DNA of 64,000 bases, taken from the NCBI GenBank assembly GCA_963703045.1, contig OY969782.1:496001-560000 (forward strand). The letters are read 5' to 3'. Made by a program: the position numbers and the translations under genes. Shown here in pieces: positions 24,352-35,206 of the stretch; positions within the stretch are counted from its first letter, which is position 1, and every line of letters starts with the position of its first letter. Source of the stretch: Miltoncostaea sp963703045 (GTDB lineage Bacteria > Actinomycetota > Thermoleophilia > Miltoncostaeales > Miltoncostaeaceae). Below the pieces are notes generated by a model, which had not been told where the DNA came from, did no database searches, and saw only the letters and a program-made list of their open reading frames with translations.

Positions 24352-24357
24352 TAGAGT
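24352..24357 (+). promoter_or_regulatory. TAGAGT -10-like box, leaderless promoter of hyuA
   Basis: TAGAGT ends 8 positions before the ATG at 24365 (7 intervening bases), which places the expected transcription start on the start codon. No ribosome-binding site is present. Confidence 0.5.
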
Positions 24358-24364
24358 CGCCGCG

Positions 24365-26291
24365 ATGATAGAGGCGACCGTCGCGCCCACGGAAGGCGCC
24401 CTGGTGGGCGTGGACGTGGGCGGCACCTTCACCGACGCCGTCGTGGTGCATCGCGGACGGCTCGTCACCGCCAAGGTGCCCACGACCCCGGACGACCAGA
24501 GCGAGGGCGTCGTGGTCGCCGTGCTCGCCGCGCTCGAGCGGGCCGGCCTCGCGCCGGCCGACGTCGGCAGGCTTCTGCCACGGGATGACCGTCGGCACGA
24601 ACGCCCTGCTCGAGGGCCGGCGGGGCCCGCACGAGCCTGGTGGCGACCGAGGGCTTCGGCGACGTGCTCGAGCTGCGCCGCCAGTCGCGGGCCCACCTCT
24701 ACCGCCTCGACGCCCACCACCCGCCGCCGCTCGTGCCCCACGAGCGGGTGCACGAGGTGCGTGAGCGCTGCGGCCCCGAGGGCGTGCTCACGCCGCTCGA
24801 CGCGGAGTCGCTCGAGCGGGCCGTCGCGGCGGTGCGCGCCGACGGGGCCGAGGCCGTCGCGGTGGGTCTGCTGTTCTCGTTCGCCCATCCCGCCCACGAG
24901 GCCGCCGTCGCAGCGGCCCTGCGGGCGGCGCTGCCCGGCGTGCACGTCAGCGCGTCGAGCGAGGTGCTGCCCGAGTTCCGCGAGTACGAGCGCATCTCGA
25001 CCACGGTGGTCGACGCCTACCTCACCCCGGTGCTGCGGACCTACCTCGGCCGGCTGGCCGACCGCGCCGGCCGCGAGGGCCTGCCCGCTCCCGCCATCAT
25101 GCAGTCGAGCGGCGGCGTGCTGCCGATCGGGGAGTCATCCGAGCACGCGGCGTGGACCGTGCTGAGCGGCCCGGCGGGCGGGGTGATCGGCGCGGCCCGA
25201 CTCGCCGCGCGGGAGCAGCGGCGGCTGGCCCTCACGTTCGACATGGGCGGCACGTCGTGCGACGTCGCCCTCGTGAGCGACGGGGTGCCCGCGCGCACCG
25301 GCCTGACCGAGATCGCCGGGCATCCGCTGCACCTGCCGATGCTCGACATCGCCACCGTCTCGGCCGGCGGCGGCAGCATCGCCTGGGCCGACTCCGGGGG
25401 AGCGCTGCGCGTCGGGCCGATGTCGGCCGGGGCGCGCCCCGGCCCCGCCGCCTATGGGCTGGGCGGCACGCGCCCGACCGTGACCGACGCCGACGTGGTG
25501 CTCGGACGGCTGCCCGGCGACACGTCCCTCGGCGGGCGCATCGCCCTCGACGTCACGGCGGCCCGCGCCGCCGTCGGCGCGCTCGGCGACGCGCTGGGGC
25601 TCGGCCTCGAGGAGTGCGCCGAGGGGATCATCACGGTTGCCGTGCAGGAGATGGTGCGGGCGCTGCGCCGCGTGAGCGTCGAGCGGGGCGAGGACGCGCG
25701 CGAGGCGGTGCTGATCGCCTTCGGCGGGGCGGGCCCCCTGCACGCGTGCCCGGTCGCCGACGAGCTCGGCGTGCGGCGGGTGGTCGCGCCGCCCGCGGCC
25801 GGGGTGCTCGCCGCGCTCGGGCTCGTCATGGCCGGGGAGCGGCGCGACTACGTCCAGACGGTGCTGGCCCCGGTCGATGCGGGCGCCGGCCTCGCCGGCC
25901 TGCTCGAACCGCTGCGGGCGCGCGCCGCGGCCGACCTGCCGGGAGCGCCCCGGTCGGCCGCGGCCGACTGCCGGTACGCCGGCCAGAGCCACTCGCTCAC
26001 GGTGCCGTGGGACCCCGCCGAGCCCGAGAGCGCCCTCGCGAGCGCGTTCCACGCCGCGCACCGCGAGCGATACGGCGACGCCGACGACGACCGCGCGGTG
26101 CAGGCCGTCAACCTGCGCCTCGCGGCCGAGCGCCCCGGGGTCGATCCGGAGCTGCCGGCGTCGGAGCCCGGCGCGCCGGTCGCCGGGCCCCGCGGTTCTG
26201 CCCATGGACGGCGCGACCTGCTGGGTCGCGCCCGGGCTGGACGGCGCGGCGCGACGCGATCGGGTCGATCGTGATGGAGCGCGAGGGATGA
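24365..26291 (+). CDS. hyuA: Hydantoinase/oxoprolinase subunit A (HyuA), four frame breaks
   Basis: ATP-dependent hydantoinase/5-oxoprolinase A subunit, ~640 residues when rejoined. The N-terminal ASKHA-type motif is GALVGVDVGGTFTDAVVVHR, and HGMTVGTNALLEG follows. The core has YERISTTVVDAYLTPVLRTY, SSGGVLPIGESS and LTFDMGGTSCDVALVSDG, then SAGGGSIAWADSGGALRVGP and AFGGAGPLHACPVADELGV. The C-terminus is VLPMDGATCWVAPGLDG. One extra base each near 24575, 24628, 26190 and 26246 shifts the frame; removing all four gives one continuous protein ending ATGA-overlapped with hyuB. The substrate (hydantoin, oxoproline or related amide) cannot be set from sequence. Confidence 0.85.
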
Positions 26292-27821
26292 CGCTCGACC
26301 CGGTCACCCTGCAGGTGATGGCCAACGCCCTGCGGGCCGTGGCCGAGGAGATGGAGGCGGCCCTCGTGCGCAGCGCCTTCAGCCCCAACATCAAGGAGCG
26401 GCGCGACTGCAGCACCGCCGTGTTCGACGCGGCGGGACGGATGGTGGTGCAGTCGGCCTCGATCCCCGTGCACCTCGGGGCCATGCCGGAGGCGGTCGCG
26501 GCGGTGCGCGCCCGGGGGGCGGCGACCGGCGAGGTGTGGGTCGTCAACGATCCCTACCGCGGCGGCACCCACCTGCCCGACCTGACCATGATCGCCCCGG
26601 TCGCGCTCGACGGCGTCGTCGCCGCCTACACGGTCACACGCGCCCACCACGCCGACATCGGAGGGATGGCGCCGGGCAGCATGCCGGCCGGATCGCGCGA
26701 GCTGCTCCAGGAGGGGCTGGTGATCCCCCCGGTGCGGCTGGTGGTCGGCGGCGAGCCCGTGCGCGACGTGCTCGACCTGCTGCTCGCCAACACCCGCACC
26801 CCCGACGAGCGCGAGGGCGACCTGCGGGCGCAGCTCTCCGCGCACCGGCTCGGCGACCGGCGCCTGGCCGAGGTGGCCGCGCGCCACGGCACGGCCCGGG
26901 TGCGAGCGTCCTTCGACGACCTGCTCGACTACGCCGAGCGCCGCACCCGCGCCGCCATCGCCGCCATGCCCGACGGCCGGTACACCGCGGCCGAGGCGCT
27001 CGAGGGGGACGGCGTGACCGACGACGACCTCTGGATCCGGGTGGCCGTCACGATCGCCGGCGAGACGATCACGGTCGACTTCACCGGCACCGACCCCACC
27101 GGCCCCGGCAACTGCAACTGCCCGCCGGCGGTCACCCGGTCGGCGGTCTACTTCGTCATCCGCTGCCTCACCGACCCCGACATCCCGGCATCGGCGGGCG
27201 CGTTCGCGCCGGTCGAGGTGATCGCCCCCGAGGGCAGCCTCGTCAACGCCTCCGCGCCGGCCGCCGTCGCCGGTGGCAACGTCGAGACCTCGAGCCGCAT
27301 CGTCAACGTCGTGTTCGCCGCCATGGGCGGCGCGATCGACGTGCCGGCCCAGGGCCAGGGCACGATGAACAACCTCACGATCGGCGGCGCCGGCTTCACC
27401 TACTACGAGACGCTCGGCGGCGGCCAGGGGGCGTCGCGCGACTGCCGACGGCCCCTCGGGCGTGCACGTCGCGATGAGCAACACGCTCAACACGCCCGTC
27501 GAGGCGCTCGAGACCGCCTATCCCCTGCGGGTCGAGGCGTATCGCCTGCGCCGCGGCTCGGGCGGAGCCGGCGCGCGGCGCGGCGGCGACGGCGTCGAGC
27601 GCCGCCTGGTCGCGCTGGAGGACGTCGATGCGTCGGTCATCGCCGAGCGGCGGCGGCGGGCGCCGGCGGGCGCCCGCGGGGGGCACGACGGCAGCCCGGG
27701 GCGCACCACGCTCGACGGCGTCGCGCTGCCCGCCAAGTGGCGCGGCACGGTCCGTGCCGGGCAGGTGCTCGGCATCGAGACGCCGGGCGGCGGCGGACAC
27801 GGGGCGCCGGACACCGGCTGA
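26288..27821 (+). CDS. hyuB: Hydantoinase/oxoprolinase subunit B (HyuB), one frame break
   Basis: Partner of HyuA, ~510 residues. Diagnostic segments are LRAVAEEMEAALVRSAFSPN, IKERRDCSTAVFDAAGRMVV, WVVNDPYRGGTHLPDLTMIA and RAHHADIGGMAPGSMPAGSR. Towards the end are DFTGTDPTGPGNCNCPPAV and FTYYETLGGGQGA. One extra base near 27436 breaks the frame; the next frame gives GVHVAMSNTLNTPVEALETA, then RRGSGGAGARRGGDG and a C-terminal GGGGHG. The start is coupled to hyuA by ATGA. A+B pairs hydrolyse cyclic amides using ATP. The convergent LytR_C gene follows across a hairpin. Confidence 0.87.
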
Positions 27822-27850
27822 CCGCCCCCCGACGCCGTGTCAGGGGGCGG
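27822..27850. terminator. Hairpin between convergent hyuB and LytR_C genes
   Basis: CCGCCCCC (27822-27829) pairs with GGGGGCGG (27843-27850) around a 13-base loop. It starts directly after the hyuB stop and overlaps the stop of the convergent gene, so it probably works in both directions. Confidence 0.5.
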
Positions 27851-28586
27851 GTGCCGTCCCGTTGTTGGCGAGGTCGAGGCCCACGAGCACCACGACGTCG
27901 GCGTTGCCGATCTCGTCGGGCGTGAGGCCGTCGATCGGCGGGGTGCGGGCGATGTCGAGGTCCTTCGCGACGTTCTGGGCGACGCGCTTCTTGCCGCCGG
28001 TGAACATCACGACCGACTCGTCGCGCGTGCTCGGCGCGTTGGCGACGGTGCCGGTCGTCCAGCCCTCGTTCTGCAGCCGCGGCGCGATGACCTCACCGGC
28101 CGCGCCCTGGATGCCGCTCGCGTTGAACACGGCGACGGTGTAGATGCTGCGATCGGGCAGGGGCGTCACCTGGTCGGGCACCAGCGTGGTGTCAACCGGC
28201 TCGGGCGGGTTGGCCGTCGTCTGGGCGGCCGTCGTCGCGGCGGGGGTCACGCCGGCGGTCGCCGTGCCCCCGTCGTCGCGCACGAACAGGTACCAGACAC
28301 CCCCGGCGGCGGCGACCAGCACGAGGGCCACCATCGCGACGGCACCCAGGGTGCGCAGCTGACCCTCGCGGTCGGGAGGGGGCGTCGCGTCCGAGACCGA
28401 ATGGCGGGCCTGCAGCTCGGCGATGCGCTGCAGCGGCGCCTCGACGGCCGACTCGCCGACCTGCGCGAGCCGCTGCTCGAGCCGGCGGATCCGGCGGCCC
28501 TGGAGGATCGCCACCACGACCAGTGCCACGACCCCGAAGACGGAGAGGATGGCCGCCGAGGGAGCGACGAGATCGACCCATTCCAC
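27840..28586 (-). CDS. Two-TM protein with LytR_C (LytR/CpsA C-terminal) domain
   Basis: A 248-residue membrane protein. TM1 is near residues 8-28 (APSAAILSVFGVVALVVVAI), then comes a charged helical stretch (RRIRRLEQRLAQVGESAVEA). TM2 is near 80-100 (LGAVAMVALVLVAAAGGVWY), followed by a Thr/Pro linker. Residues ~145-240 form the LytR_C fold: YTVAVFNASGIQGAAGEVIA, then RLQNEGWTTGTVANAP, VMFTGGKKRVAQNVAKDL and NADVVVLVGLDL. LytR_C domains often accompany cell-wall ligase proteins, but here the catalytic LCP domain is absent. The gene lies downstream of rel, 51 bases after it, and may be co-transcribed. Confidence 0.8.
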   Translation of the reverse strand: MEWVDLVAPSAAILSVFGVVALVVVAILQGRRIRRLEQRLAQVGESAVEAPLQRIAELQARHSVSDATPPPDREGQLRTLGAVAMVALVLVAAAGGVWYLFVRDDGGTATAGVTPAATTAAQTTANPPEPVDTTLVPDQVTPLPDRSIYTVAVFNASGIQGAAGEVIAPRLQNEGWTTGTVANAPSTRDESVVMFTGGKKRVAQNVAKDLDIARTPPIDGLTPDEIGNADVVVLVGLDLANNGTAPAP

Positions 28587-28637
28587 GGCGCGGGACGGTA
28601 GCAGGTGCCACGGTCCACGCCACCGCCGGCGGCCCGC

Positions 28638-30839
28638 TCAGGAGCCGGGCGTCACCCGGTACGCGTCGAAGACCGACTCGACCTGCCGCAATCCGCTGAT
28701 GCACGATTTGAGCGTCTCGACGTCGCCGACGTCGACCGTGAAGCGGTCGTGGACCATCTGGTCCTCCATCGAGCAGTTGGCCGAGACGATGTTGACGCCG
28801 GCCTCGGCGAAGGCCCGCGAGAGGTCCTCGAGCAACCGCGAGCGATCCCAGGCGTCGATCGCGATCTCGACCCTGAAGCTCTTCTGGTTGGTCCCGCCCC
28901 AGCTCACCGGCGTGAAGCGCTCGGGGCTCTTCTGCAGCGCCTTCGCGTTCGGGCAGTCCCCGCGGTGGATCGTGATGCCGCGACCGAGCGAGATGTAGCC
29001 GAGGATCGGGTCGCCCGGCACCGGCTTGCAGCACTTGGCGAGGCGCACCAGGACGTCGGCCAGCCCGTCGATCTCGATGCCGAGGTCGCTCGAGGCGGCC
29101 GAGGTGTGCGGGCGCCGGCCCCGCGGCGCGACCGGGGCGGCGTCGTCGGCCACGCCCTGCCCGGCCTTCAGCCGCTGCAGGATCTTGTTGACGACCACCT
29201 GGACCGAGGTCTTGCCGAGGCCGAGCGAGATGTAGAACTCGTCGGCCTTGCGGAAGCCCATCTCCCGCATCACCTCGACGAGGAGGGGCGACCCGGCGAG
29301 TCGCTGGCTCGGCAGGCCCGACTTCCGCAGCTGATCCTGCAGCGCCTCGCGCCCGCGGTGCTCGGCGTCCTCGCGGCGCTCGCGCCGGAAGAACTGGCTG
29401 ATCTTCGAGCGCGCCTTCGTCGTGGTGACGAGCTGCAGCCAGTCGCGCGACGGCGCCCGGGGGGCCTTCGAGGTGAGGATCTCGACGAAGTCGCCCGACT
29501 GCAGCGTGTAGGTGAGCGGCACGATGCGGCCGTTGACCTTCGCGCCCACGCAGCGGTGACCCACGTCGGTGTGGACGTCGTAGGCGAAGTCGAGCGGCGT
29601 GGCGCCCACCGGCAGGTCGCGCACGTCGCCCTTCGGCGTGAAGACGTAGACCTCGTCCGAGTAGAGGTCGGAGCGCAGGGCGTCCAGGAACTCGCCCGGG
29701 TCGTGCGTCTCGCGCTGCCAGTCCATCATGCGCGCGACCCAGGTCGGCTGGTCGCCCTTGGCCGCCTTGTAGAGCCAGTGCGCGGCGACCCCGAACTCGG
29801 CCGTCGCGTGCATCGCGTAGGTGCGGATCTGGATCTCGAGCGGCTTGCCCCCGGGCCCGATCACCGTCGTGTGCAGGCTCTGGTACATGTTGAGCTTGGG
29901 CATCGCGATGTAGTCCTTGAAGCGCCCGGGCAGGGGCTTCCAGAGCGAGTGGATGATGCCCACCGCCCCGTAGCAGTCCTTCACCGAGTCGACCAGCACC
30001 CGCATCGCGGTGAGGTCGTAGATCTCGTTGAACTCCTTGCCCTTGCGGGTCATCTTCTCGTAGATCGAGTAGAAGTGCTTCGCCCGCCCGGTGATGTCGA
30101 CGCCGGTGATGCCCACGGCCCCGAGCTGGTCGTGCAGGATCGTGCCGGCCTCGGCGATGAACGCCTCGCGGTCGGGCCGGCGCTGGTTGACCATCTGCTG
30201 GATCTCGCTGTACCGGCGCGGGTGCAGCGTGGCGAACGCCAGGTCCTCGAGCTCCCACTTGAGGGAGTGGATGCCGAGCCGGTGGGCCAGCGGGGCGTAG
30301 ACCTCGAGCGTCTCCTTCGCCTTCTGGATCTGCTTGGGCTTGGTCATGTACGCCAGCGTGCGCATGTTGTGCAGCCGGTCGGCGAGCTTGACCACCAGCA
30401 CCCGGATGTCGCTCGACATCGAGACGATCAGCTTGCGGTAGTTCTCGGCCTGGTGCTCCTCCTGGCTCTCGAAGTGGATCTTCGAGAGCTTCGTGACCCC
30501 GTCCACGAGCTGGGCGGTCTCGGCGCCGAAGGCGCGCTCGATCTCGTCGAGCGTGGCCGTGGTGTCCTCGACCGTGTCGTGCAGCAGGGCCGCCACGACG
30601 GCGGTGCCGTCGAGCCCGAGCCCGGCGCAGATGCGGGCGCACCCGAGGGGGTGGGTGATGAAGGGCTCGCCCGAGTTGCGCACCTGGCTGCGGTGGTGCT
30701 GCTCGGCGTACGCGTAGGCGCGCCGGATGGCGTCGCGGTCGACGTTGGGGTGGTGCTCGGCGACCTCGGCGATCACCTGGTCGAGCTCCGGGACCTCCGG
30801 GGCGACGGCGAGATCGAGGTCTGCGAGGTCCTTCGCCAT
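28638..30839 (-). CDS. relA: Bifunctional (p)ppGpp synthetase/hydrolase, Rel/SpoT
   Basis: A 733-residue stringent-response enzyme, normal length. The HD hydrolase domain (~40-190) contains FITHPLGCARICAGLGLDGT and ALLHDTVEDT. The synthetase domain (~235-345) contains RFKDYIAMPKLNMYQSLHTT and LEIQIRTYAMHATAEFGVAA. TGS follows (~390-450, VYVFTPKGDVRDLPVGATPL). A zinc-finger/helical region comes next (LAKCCKPVPGDPILGYISLG), then a C-terminal ACT domain (FRVEIAIDAWDRSRLLEDLS). Intact HD and synthetase motifs imply both synthesis and breakdown of ppGpp. A TATCGT box ends 6 bases before the ATG, so the mRNA is probably leaderless. RecJ lies directly upstream in the same orientation. Confidence 0.96.
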   Translation of the reverse strand: MAKDLADLDLAVAPEVPELDQVIAEVAEHHPNVDRDAIRRAYAYAEQHHRSQVRNSGEPFITHPLGCARICAGLGLDGTAVVAALLHDTVEDTTATLDEIERAFGAETAQLVDGVTKLSKIHFESQEEHQAENYRKLIVSMSSDIRVLVVKLADRLHNMRTLAYMTKPKQIQKAKETLEVYAPLAHRLGIHSLKWELEDLAFATLHPRRYSEIQQMVNQRRPDREAFIAEAGTILHDQLGAVGITGVDITGRAKHFYSIYEKMTRKGKEFNEIYDLTAMRVLVDSVKDCYGAVGIIHSLWKPLPGRFKDYIAMPKLNMYQSLHTTVIGPGGKPLEIQIRTYAMHATAEFGVAAHWLYKAAKGDQPTWVARMMDWQRETHDPGEFLDALRSDLYSDEVYVFTPKGDVRDLPVGATPLDFAYDVHTDVGHRCVGAKVNGRIVPLTYTLQSGDFVEILTSKAPRAPSRDWLQLVTTTKARSKISQFFRRERREDAEHRGREALQDQLRKSGLPSQRLAGSPLLVEVMREMGFRKADEFYISLGLGKTSVQVVVNKILQRLKAGQGVADDAAPVAPRGRRPHTSAASSDLGIEIDGLADVLVRLAKCCKPVPGDPILGYISLGRGITIHRGDCPNAKALQKSPERFTPVSWGGTNQKSFRVEIAIDAWDRSRLLEDLSRAFAEAGVNIVSANCSMEDQMVHDRFTVDVGDVETLKSCISGLRQVESVFDAYRVTPGS

Positions 30840-30845
30840 GCACCA

Positions 30846-30851
30846 ACGATA
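30846..30851 (-). promoter_or_regulatory. TATCGT -10-like box, leaderless promoter of rel
   Basis: On the minus strand TATCGT is followed by 6 bases and the ATG of rel. There is no ribosome-binding site in between. It follows the TANNNT-start pattern of other genes here. Confidence 0.5.
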
Positions 30852-30885
30852 CCGCCCCGCGCCAGACGGCCCCGCCGTCCCGCCC

Positions 30886-33485
30886 TCAGACGGCCAGCGC
30901 GGCCGCCCGCTCGTGCCCGACCGAGGCGATGTCGAGCGTCGGCGCGAGCGCCAGGTAGGCGCGGGACGCCTCGAGCCGGACCTGGCAGGAGCGGTACCGC
31001 GCCGAGCCGTCGAGCTCGCGCCGCGGGGGGTCGGGCACGGCCCGCACGCCGGCCTCCCCCACCTCCACCAGCCCGATCTCGGCGAGCACCGTCAGCGCGC
31101 GGGCCGCGACGCGGGGCGGCCGCGAGACCTCGCCACCACCGAGCAGGATGCGCTCGAGCTCGTCGCCCCACGGCCGGGCGACCCCGTCGCGCAGCCCGGT
31201 CCAGATCGCCGTCACGGCCGGTCGCAGCTCCCACTCGTCCTCGGCGACCCGCAGCGCGAGCTCGGTCTCGGCCTCGCCCCACACCAGGTGCAGCCACCGG
31301 CCGCCCGCCCGGTGCATCGCCCAGGCGGCGTCGGCCGGCGAGGCCGGCGGATCGACGAGCACCACGTGCACGCCGTCCGGCAGCTCGACCTCGGCCAGAC
31401 GCGCGTAGTCGAGCATCGCCAGCGCGGGCACCCCGCGCGCCTGTGCGAGACGCTGCCATCATGGCGCCCGGGTCGCACCGCGCGCCGGCCAGCACCGCGA
31501 CCTCCACGCCGAGCCGGCCCGGCTCGAGCGCGCTCGTCAGGGCCGAGCGGCGGCGCGCGATGTCGCTCACCACGGCGACCACCCCGCGGTCGGCGCCGGC
31601 CAGGGCCGCGAGCGACGACAGCGACGCGCCCTCGCCCCGGCGGTCGCGCACGCCCGCCGGGGCCGGCGCGCCGGCCGGCGGCAGCGGAGGGCCCGGGGTC
31701 GTCGCCCACCGTGGCCCGCAGGTCCGCCAGCGTCAGGCGCCGGGGGCAGGCGGCGTCGCACGCCTGGGCGCACTGGGCGGGCAGCACGTCGCGTGGTCCG
31801 AGCGGCTCGAGCGCCTCGAGGGTGACCCGCGGACCCACGAGGCCCTGCCAGCGCTCGATCTCGAGCGAGACGACGGCGTCGTGTCGCTCGTCGAGGTCGA
31901 GGCCGGGAGCCCGCTCGCCCATGCGGAAGCCGATCGCGCGCGCGTGGACGCCGCCCGAGCGCAGCCGCACCTGCAGGTGGCGCCCCTGCCCCACCCGCGA
32001 CGGCGACTCGAGGGCGGCGCCCGTCACCACGAGCCGCACGGCGGGGTTGCCGCGGCCGAACGGGGCGAGCGCCTCGAGGGCCTCGGCCGTCGCGAGCGTC
32101 AGGTCACGGCCCCCCACCACCGCGTCGACCACCCGCACCCGGGCGCGCGCGATCGACGCGCGCGACCCCGCGGCCGCGGCGATCAGGTCGTCGCGGAAGC
32201 GCGCCACCGCGGCCGCCGGCAGCTCGAGGCCCACGGCGCCGGGGTGACCGCCCCACCGCGAGAGGGTCGTCGAGGCCGCGCCGACGAGCGCGTGGAGGTT
32301 GACGCCCGGCATGCTGCGTCCGGAGCCCTTCGCGGTGTCGCCCTGCCGCGAGAGCACGATCGCGGGCCGCTCGAACCGCTCGACGAGGCGCGACGCCACG
32401 ATGCCGACGACGCCCTCGTGCCAGCCGTCGCCGCTCACGAGCACGATGTCGGCGCCACGGATCTCGTCGGGCTCGCGCTCGAACCGGGCGATCGCCTGCT
32501 CGACGATGTCGCGCTCCACCTCGCGCCGCTCGGCGTTGAGGGCCCAGAGCTCGTCGCCGATCGGCCCGGCGGTCTCCAGGTCGGGGGCCAGCAGCAGCTC
32601 GAGCGCGCGATCGGGGTGCGCCAGGCGGCCCGCGGCGTTGATGCAGGGCGCGAGGGTGAAGCCGAGGGCGCGGGCGCCGATCGTGCGCGGCTCGAGCGAC
32701 GCCGCGGCGCACAGGGCGGCGATCCCCGGGCGGGGGCGGTCGCGCATCGCCCGCAGGCCCCGGGCCACGCGGCGACGGTTGTCGCCCACGAGGGGCACGG
32801 CGTCGGCGACCGTGGCCAGCGCGACCAGGTCGATGCACTCGTCGGGGTCGGGCGCGAGCCCCCCGCCGTCGAGGCGGGCCGCGAGGGCGCGGACGAGCAT
32901 GTGCACGACGCCCGCGGCCGCGGGCAGGTCGTCCGGCGGCCGGCCGACCGCGGGGTTGGCGAGGATGCCGGGAGGGCGGCGGCCCCCGGCGAGGTGGTGG
33001 TCGACGACCACCGGGTCCATGCCGAGATCGACCGCCCGGGTGAGGGCCTCGATGGCCGACGTCCCGCAGTCGACGCACACCAGCACCCGCGCGCCCTGCG
33101 CGGCCAGGGCCTCGACGCTCGCGACCGCGACCCCGTACCCCTCGCGGAAGCGGCTCGGCAGGAACGCGATCACGTCGGCGCCGCGGCCCCTCAGGGCGCT
33201 GACCAGGATCGCGGTCGAGCACACGCCGTCGCAGTCGTAGTCGCCGTGCACGGCGATGCGCTCTCCGGCCCGCACGGCCCGCGCGAGCCGGTCGGCGGCC
33301 TCGGGGATGCCGGCCAGGTCCTCGGCGGGCGCCAGCGGGCCGTCCGAGCGCATGAACTCGCGCGCCGCCTCCGGATCGGCCAGGCCGCGGCGCACGAGGG
33401 CCCAGGCCACCGGCTCGGGCACGTCGAGCGCGCCCTGCAGGGCGGCCACGTCGGCGAAGGCGACGCGCGCCGTGCGCCAGCTCAC
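30886..33485 (-). CDS. recJ: Single-strand DNA-specific exonuclease RecJ, long C-terminal extension, two frame breaks
   Basis: 5'-3' exonuclease of recombination and repair. The DHH domain carries VHGDYDCDGVCSTAIL, VLVCVDCGTSAIEA and VVVDHHLAGG. DHHA1 motifs are VSGDGWHEGVVGIVASRLVE and AKGSGRSMPGVNLHALV, and an OB-type region follows (HLQVRLRSGGVHARAIGFRM). The rest is a further ~250-residue region (VVAVVSDIARRRSALTSALE, VHVVLVDPPASPADAAWAMH, LTVLAEIGLVEVGEAG) resembling the degenerate helicase-like C-terminal domain of Firmicute RecJ. It is joined after one extra base near 31690 and another near 31447. Total ~865 residues. The GTG start overlaps the ABC1 gene stop as GTGA. Confidence 0.88.
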
Positions 33486-35126
33486 CAGCGCCCCGACCGG
33501 AAGATCCCGACGCACAGCCACCCGACGATCGCCAGGGCGATGAGCGCGCCGGGCACCGCGATCAGCGACAGCCCGGCCAGATCGGCCGAGCGGGCGAACA
33601 CCGCCACGATCGCCGAGCCCACGATCAGCGCCGACGCCACCAGGCCCAGCACGACCCGGTTCGCGCTCGCCTGCACCTTGTCGACCGCCTCGGTGAAGCC
33701 CTCGGGGCGGATCGTGATCTCGAGCTGACCGTCCTTGAACTCGTCGAGCAGCTCCGAGAGCTGGAACGGGTAGTCGCGGAAGGCCTCGGCGTAGCGGCCC
33801 ATCTCGGTGCCGGCCCGGCCGGCGATGTTGTCGGGGCGGAAGCGCGAGGCGGCCATGCGCACGGCGTAGGGCCGCGCGACCTCGAAGACGTTGAAGTCGG
33901 GATAGATCTCCAGGGCGACCCCGGCCAGCGTGGCGAGCGTCTTGTCGAGCATCACCCAGCGGGCGGGCAGGGTGATGTCGAGGCGGTAGATCGTCTGGAA
34001 GATCTCGCGCAGCACCTCGCGGGCGTCGATCTCGCCGATCGCGCTCGCCGAGTAGCGCTGCAGGATCACCCCGAGGCGATCGCCGAGCTCCTCCTCCATC
34101 GCCCGCGGGTAGCGGATGCCGAGGGCGCGCAGGCGCCGCGGCAGCCGCTCGGCGTTCTGGTCGAGGATGTCCATCAGCAGGCGCACCGCCGCCTCGCGGT
34201 CGCGGGGCGTGAGCTGCTCGGTCATGCCGAAGTTGACGAGGCTGAGCCGGTCGGGGTCGCGCACGAGCACGTTCGCCGGGTGCGGATCGGCGTGGAAGAA
34301 GCCGTGGACGAACAGCTGGCGCATCCACGTCTCGGTGAGCCGGTTGGCGAGCCTGCGCCGGTCGTCGGGCGACCACGACGAGAGGTCGAGGTGGCTGAGC
34401 ACGGTCCCCTCGACGCGCTCCATCGTGAGCACCCGCGAGGTCGTGTAGCGCCAGTAGATCTTCGGGACGGCGACCGTGTCGTCGCCGGCGAAGTTGCGGC
34501 GGAAGACCTCGGCGTTGCGCGCCTCGACGCCGTAGTCGAGCTCGCGGCGCACGGTGCGCGCGAACTCGTCGACCGTGCCCACCAGGTCGATGAACTGGAG
34601 CTTGCGGATGCGCTCCCGGGCGACGCGGGCGGCCTGGTAGAGCAGCTGGATGTCGGCGGCGATCTGGCGCTCGGCGTCGGGCCGCTGCACCTTGACCACC
34701 ACCTCCTGCCCCCCGGGCAGGGTCGCCCGGTGCACCTGACCGATCGAGGCCGCGGCGATGGGCTGCTCGTCGAACTCGGCGAAGACCTGCTCGATCGTCA
34801 GGCCGAGCTCGGCGTGGATGACCGACCGCACCCGCTCGAAGGGCTCGGGCCGGGCGTCGTCCTGCAGCCCGCGGAGCTCCTGGAGGATGTCCGGGCGGGA
34901 CGATGTCGGGCCGGGTCGACAGGAGCTGGCCGAACTTGACGAAGGTCGGCCCGAGCTCGTCGAGCATGTCGCGCACGCGCCGCCCGCGGTTGCGGCCCGC
35001 GGCCTCGCCGTCGAGGCCCTCGTCGGCCTCCTTGCGCCCGAAGGCGTAGCCGAAGCCGTGGCGAGCCGCCACCTGGGCGATCTCCCCGAGACGCGCCAGG
35101 TTCTGCCGCCGTTCGCCTCGCGCCAT
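33482..35126 (-). CDS. UbiB/ABC1/AarF-family atypical kinase, one frame break
   Basis: ~547 residues when joined. The N-terminus (ARLGEIAQVAARHGFGYAFG, then LGPTFVKFGQLLSTRPDIVP) is in one frame. One extra base near 34905 shifts to PDILQELRGLQDDARPEPFE. Kinase-like motifs are AASIGQVHRATLPGGQEVVV (Ala-rich loop), KVQRP (lysine), ELDYGVEARNAEVFRRNF and HGFFHADPHPANVLV. The usual DFG is NFG here (LSLVNFGMTEQL), so the metal-binding Asp is replaced. Two C-terminal TM helices follow (VVLGLVASALIVGSAIVAVF, LIAVPGALIALAIVGWLCVG). Family members support quinone or lipid metabolism; this one's role is unknown. Confidence 0.86.
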
Positions 35127-35133
35127 GCGGGCC

Positions 35134-35139
35134 AAGGTA
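35134..35139 (-). promoter_or_regulatory. TACCTT -10-like box, leaderless promoter of the ABC1-recJ unit
   Basis: On the minus strand TACCTT is followed by 7 bases and the ATG at 35126, with no ribosome-binding site. This spacing places transcription start at the start codon. Confidence 0.5.
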
Positions 35140-35171
35140 GCAGCACGCGCGGACGCGCCACCCGGTGCGGC

Positions 35172-35196
35172 GGGGCCCGCCCGACGGGCGGGCCCC
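35172..35196 (-). terminator. Perfect 11-bp hairpin terminator
   Basis: GGGGCCCGCCC (35172-35182) and GGGCGGGCCCC (35186-35196) form a perfect stem with a 3-base loop. It lies 11 bases downstream of the stop of the gene at 35207-36838. Confidence 0.65.
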
Positions 35197-35206
35197 ACCC
35201 CCCGGA

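Noticed and set aside
24365..26291. Programmed frameshifting in hyuA
   Set aside because: Four shifts of the same sense in one gene, without slippery sites or nearby structures, are better explained as sequence errors.
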